NCBI RefSeq assembly: GCF_000219625.1
Contig: NC_018211.1
Coordinates: forward strand, 1,612,001-1,676,000
Source: Zymoseptoria tritici IPO323
Lineage: Eukaryota; Ascomycota; Dothideomycetes; Mycosphaerellales; Mycosphaerellaceae
Direction: 5' to 3'
Length of the DNA stretch: 64,000 nucleotides
The notes below the pieces were generated by a model that was given only the letters and a program-made list of their open reading frames with translations, was not told where the DNA came from and searched no databases. Shown in pieces: positions 62,401 through 64,000 of the stretch (within the stretch, counting starts at the first letter, position 1; each line of letters begins with the position of its first letter). A program made the translations under genes and the position numbers.

Positions 62401-64000
62401 ATGTCTGCTTTGTTCTCGCAGACTTCAGCTAGCTCCCAGCAAGTGAAGGCGCTGGCGTGGGATTCCAAGGCAAGCGCTATCGTAGAGGATCTGGCTCGGA
62501 TTCGGATGCGAGGAACAGTGCGAAGCTCTCTAGCGACTGTATTTCGGCGCCATGGTGCAGAGGAAATCCATCGCGAAGGCGTCTTTCCTCGATCAGATCT
62601 ATACGCTGCTGCGGGAAATGCCTTTACCGCATTGGATCCCTCTGGCAGTGTCGTGCAATTACCGTATGATATGATGCTCCCGTTCGCACGGCGGCTGGCG
62701 ATGCAATCCTCGGCTGTGCGCTGCAGTTATACCTTCGGAACAGTCTACCGGGCTGCACTTTCGGGTGGACCGCCGAAGGAAGGAGAAGAGGCCGCCTTTG
62801 ATATCGTGGACGATGCTCGTGATGAGGATACCTCGTTGAATGATGCCGAAGTCGTGAAGACAATGGACGAAGTACTCACGGAACTTCCTCCACTCGACAA
62901 TGCGAACAGTTTCGCCTTCCACATCACTAACGGTGCATTGGTCGATGCGATCCTGGACCATTGCCGGGTCCCGCTCACTCTCCAGCATGCCGTCAAAGAC
63001 GTTTTGAGTAAGCTTGGCTACCATGGCATCACATGGGCGAAGAGCAGATCTGAGCTACGAGGCATGGGCATTCCTGACACCACTCTCGATGATCTGCAGG
63101 CTTTTGACTGGCAAGAGTCGCCCGGGAAAGCCTTCAAGCGATTGAATGGGCTCCTGGAACGTGCGAATCCTGCCGTGAAAGCAAAGTGCGAGTCCGCGCT
63201 GCGAGAGCTCCGGCAAACTCTCAACGCGATCAGCGTCTTTGGAGTATCTCGCAAAGTCTATGTGGTACCACTGAGCTGCTACAAGGCAAGACTCTATGCA
63301 GCCACGATGTTCAAGGTCGTACTGGAGAAGAAGAAAAGCCGGATCCCAGTGGCTGCTGGCGGACGCTACGACAGCGTAATTGAAGCGCATCGCAGTGGTG
63401 CCACCAGCGACGGTACCAAGCAAGGCGCTGTAGGCGTGTGCATCGCCCTCGACACAATCGTCTCACAATGGATGAAAGGATATACCCCAACCAGCGGCAA
63501 AGCGACCGGCTTCCTGAAAGACTCCGCTAAGCCTCAGCATCTCCCAAAACGCTGCGACGTCCTCGTCATCGCCAGCGGCGGCACCGAAAAGCTCCGAGAC
63601 GCAGGCATCCGAATCGTCAGCTCCCTCTGGAGCAGCAACATCAGTGCCGAACTCTCCCGCGAGACCACCTCCTCCCCAGACCAAAACTACACCTTCCTCG
63701 TCCACCTCCGCCACGAAGCCTCCACCACCGTCCGCGTCACGCATACCGAAAGCGAAGCCGAAGACACCGACATCCCCATTCCCTCGCTCGTCGCGCACCT
63801 CACCCAAGAACTCCGCGACCGCGCCGCCAAGTCCCGCCAACCCCTCCCTCGCACGCAGTCCGGCCAACAACAACACGACGCCCGCAGCACCAACGTGCAA
63901 GTCCTCTGGGCCCGACACGGCAGCAAAAAGTCGAATAAATACAGCATTGTCGCGGACGCCACGCGGGTGTGGGCGGAGAAGTGCGATGCGATCAAAGATG
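59485..64000 (+). CDS. GCN2: eIF2-alpha kinase Gcn2/CPC-3 (3' end cut by window)
   Basis: Amino-acid-starvation kinase of general amino-acid control. Intronless as far as the right edge, with 1505 codons visible. From MAPKPKKTAAK: RWD domain about 32-150 for Gcn1 binding ('NEIEVLSAIFAEDF', 'TATYPKTEPILSI'); a charged helix; a degenerate pseudokinase about 240-480 ('GMTHGKIRTRTVYL' replaces HRD); the active kinase with 'GRLGRGGFGEVVKARN' from about 556, HRDLKPDN at 795 and DFG at 815. The kinase insert carries an Asp run (about 665-692, 'DDDDYDDNDNDDDDD'). A HisRS-like domain follows from about 960 ('FRRHGAEEIHREGVFP', 'FTFGTVYR'-type, 'AAGGRYDSVIEAHR'). The C-terminal ribosome-binding domain is probably just outside or partly cut. 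Confidence 0.96.
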   Translation, partial: MAPKPKKTAAKHDVQNTADTTAQVNAHISNSEAQQNEIEVLSAIFAEDFQDHVTTNAWNKMKEHAFKLVVRCPSAPDETVTLSVKYTATYPKTEPILSIQGLEKFHGRTQEKIRELVANMPKKLVGGEVFIDVITNEIQDALEEAYTARMEGTLQSLDAERASAVEDAQAQAEDVKEAEARRQAEADAEKDRKMKVQLEQELKKMDKRKSRPASELNDTGKNESAPEVITFDQAGSISVGNDTQSFTKVTINGLLSRHRTYLGTPHVSSHSNLPYAALPLVTIKRKIIQKSRADIIALEDILNRAHMISHQNLLNVLTFVVAKKDDLKSELILCRQYSDRGSLHDLLEMSSRLHPSKARQFTIELLEATQFLHTSGMTHGKIRTRTVYLTSHPTLSVKLAAFGYAKLLGEHRHDIPIKWESPEVHSTALAPQKRCDVWDLGIVVVQMFLGISTLEEHQSPSVMMSALNLSEPFADLLNKFFAPNTARLLSPFDIQASEFFRTECTVLDDASEVLSSPGRTRKPSSGLDGTIARRLRHNSSNVVEPMSRYLSDFDELGRLGRGGFGEVVKARNKIDGAVYAVKKVKQAPQLLDQVLSEVMLLNRLNHPYVVRYYSTWLENNTATTIQEDAVSDTEESVSDSRRIDFGHPSAGGLDFVSSSGYGGFGEGDEDDSEDTDDDDYDDNDNDDDDDTDDFRNKQEIDDDYDPFERSSDGEAQSETTTASDTAEKPRPNAQLQRHRSDPRRLPSTLYIQMELCDLRSLRDLIYKGLSEDDSWRFVRQITEGLAHIHAAQIIHRDLKPDNVFIDAFGNPKIGDFGLATIGQQLSFTDKPSGSKTRSSGGDMTRSIGTALYAAPELASSSGSSYTNKVDMYSLGIMFYEMNQRFGTAMERITELQKIREPGHALGPAFQADGDKAAQGKLITTLVAHKPSGRPSSAELLRSDLLPMKIEDETLRKMMSGLTDASSPYHQQLMSALFSQTSASSQQVKALAWDSKASAIVEDLARIRMRGTVRSSLATVFRRHGAEEIHREGVFPRSDLYAAAGNAFTALDPSGSVVQLPYDMMLPFARRLAMQSSAVRCSYTFGTVYRAALSGGPPKEGEEAAFDIVDDARDEDTSLNDAEVVKTMDEVLTELPPLDNANSFAFHITNGALVDAILDHCRVPLTLQHAVKDVLSKLGYHGITWAKSRSELRGMGIPDTTLDDLQAFDWQESPGKAFKRLNGLLERANPAVKAKCESALRELRQTLNAISVFGVSRKVYVVPLSCYKARLYAATMFKVVLEKKKSRIPVAAGGRYDSVIEAHRSGATSDGTKQGAVGVCIALDTIVSQWMKGYTPTSGKATGFLKDSAKPQHLPKRCDVLVIASGGTEKLRDAGIRIVSSLWSSNISAELSRETTSSPDQNYTFLVHLRHEASTTVRVTHTESEAEDTDIPIPSLVAHLTQELRDRAAKSRQPLPRTQSGQQQHDARSTNVQVLWARHGSKKSNKYSIVADATRVWAEKCDAIKD

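Noticed and set aside
1..64000. CRISPR arrays, bacterial operons, insertion sequences
   Set aside because: None seen; spliced eukaryotic genes throughout. No transposase, reverse transcriptase or integrase frame was recognised.
1..64000. Secondary-metabolite cluster around the P450
   Set aside because: No PKS, NRPS, terpene synthase, methyltransferase or cluster transcription factor lies nearby; the neighbours are housekeeping genes.

Overview
This is a 64-kb piece of a filamentous ascomycete nuclear genome. Genes are close together on both strands. Introns are mostly 50-65 nt with GTRNGT donors and CTAAC/CTGAC-like branch sites. The gene set is fungal: class V myosin, Cut12, SNF1 beta subunit, GCN2, Cla4, Snt1, deoxyhypusine synthase, derlin. 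The small-intron style and a cluster of 'PELLEN'-type F-box-like genes fit Dothideomycetes, probably Mycosphaerellales/Capnodiales. That placement is inference from gene style, not from a database search.

Layout. 1-6.5 kb: NAD-malic enzyme (cut by the left edge), divergent P450, a small membrane protein, SNF1/AMPK beta subunit. 6.5-8.8 kb: gene-poor, with a tRNA-His-like locus and its Pol III terminator. 8.8-13.8 kb: class V myosin. 13.8-16.2 kb: gene-poor, ending in an unfamiliar small gene built on a repeated KLSPRK motif. 16.7-21.6 kb: membrane-anchored histidine acid phosphatase, ABHD11/Imo32 hydrolase, Fap7, Ham1. 22-31.6 kb: RPS1 divergent from a derlin, an unknown membrane/coiled-coil protein, cysteine synthase divergent from condensin subunit Ycg1. 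31.9-38.1 kb: Ema19/TMEM97 protein, a diverged DNA duplication, a small nuclear-type protein, the PAK kinase Cla4. 39-42.4 kb: three tandem diverged F-box-like paralogues. 42.9-49.3 kb: Snt1. 51-53.5 kb: a stand-alone HECT N-lobe protein without a C-lobe, then deoxyhypusine synthase. 54.2-56.8 kb: a fusion of MATH, a dead USP-like fold, MORN repeats and an IAP-type RING. 57.2-64 kb: Cut12 divergent from GCN2, which runs off the right edge.

Most genes are housekeeping and are not an operon or a metabolite cluster. The accessory or poorly described material most worth attention is ubiquitin-related (pseudo-USP/RING fusion, F-box-like trio, HECT N-lobe fragment) plus the KLSPRK-repeat protein. 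Splice sites and starts were assigned by eye from GT/AG signals, reading frame and expected family sequence; no transcript data were available. Several starts were moved inward to a true ATG because the longest open frame begins at a non-ATG codon.
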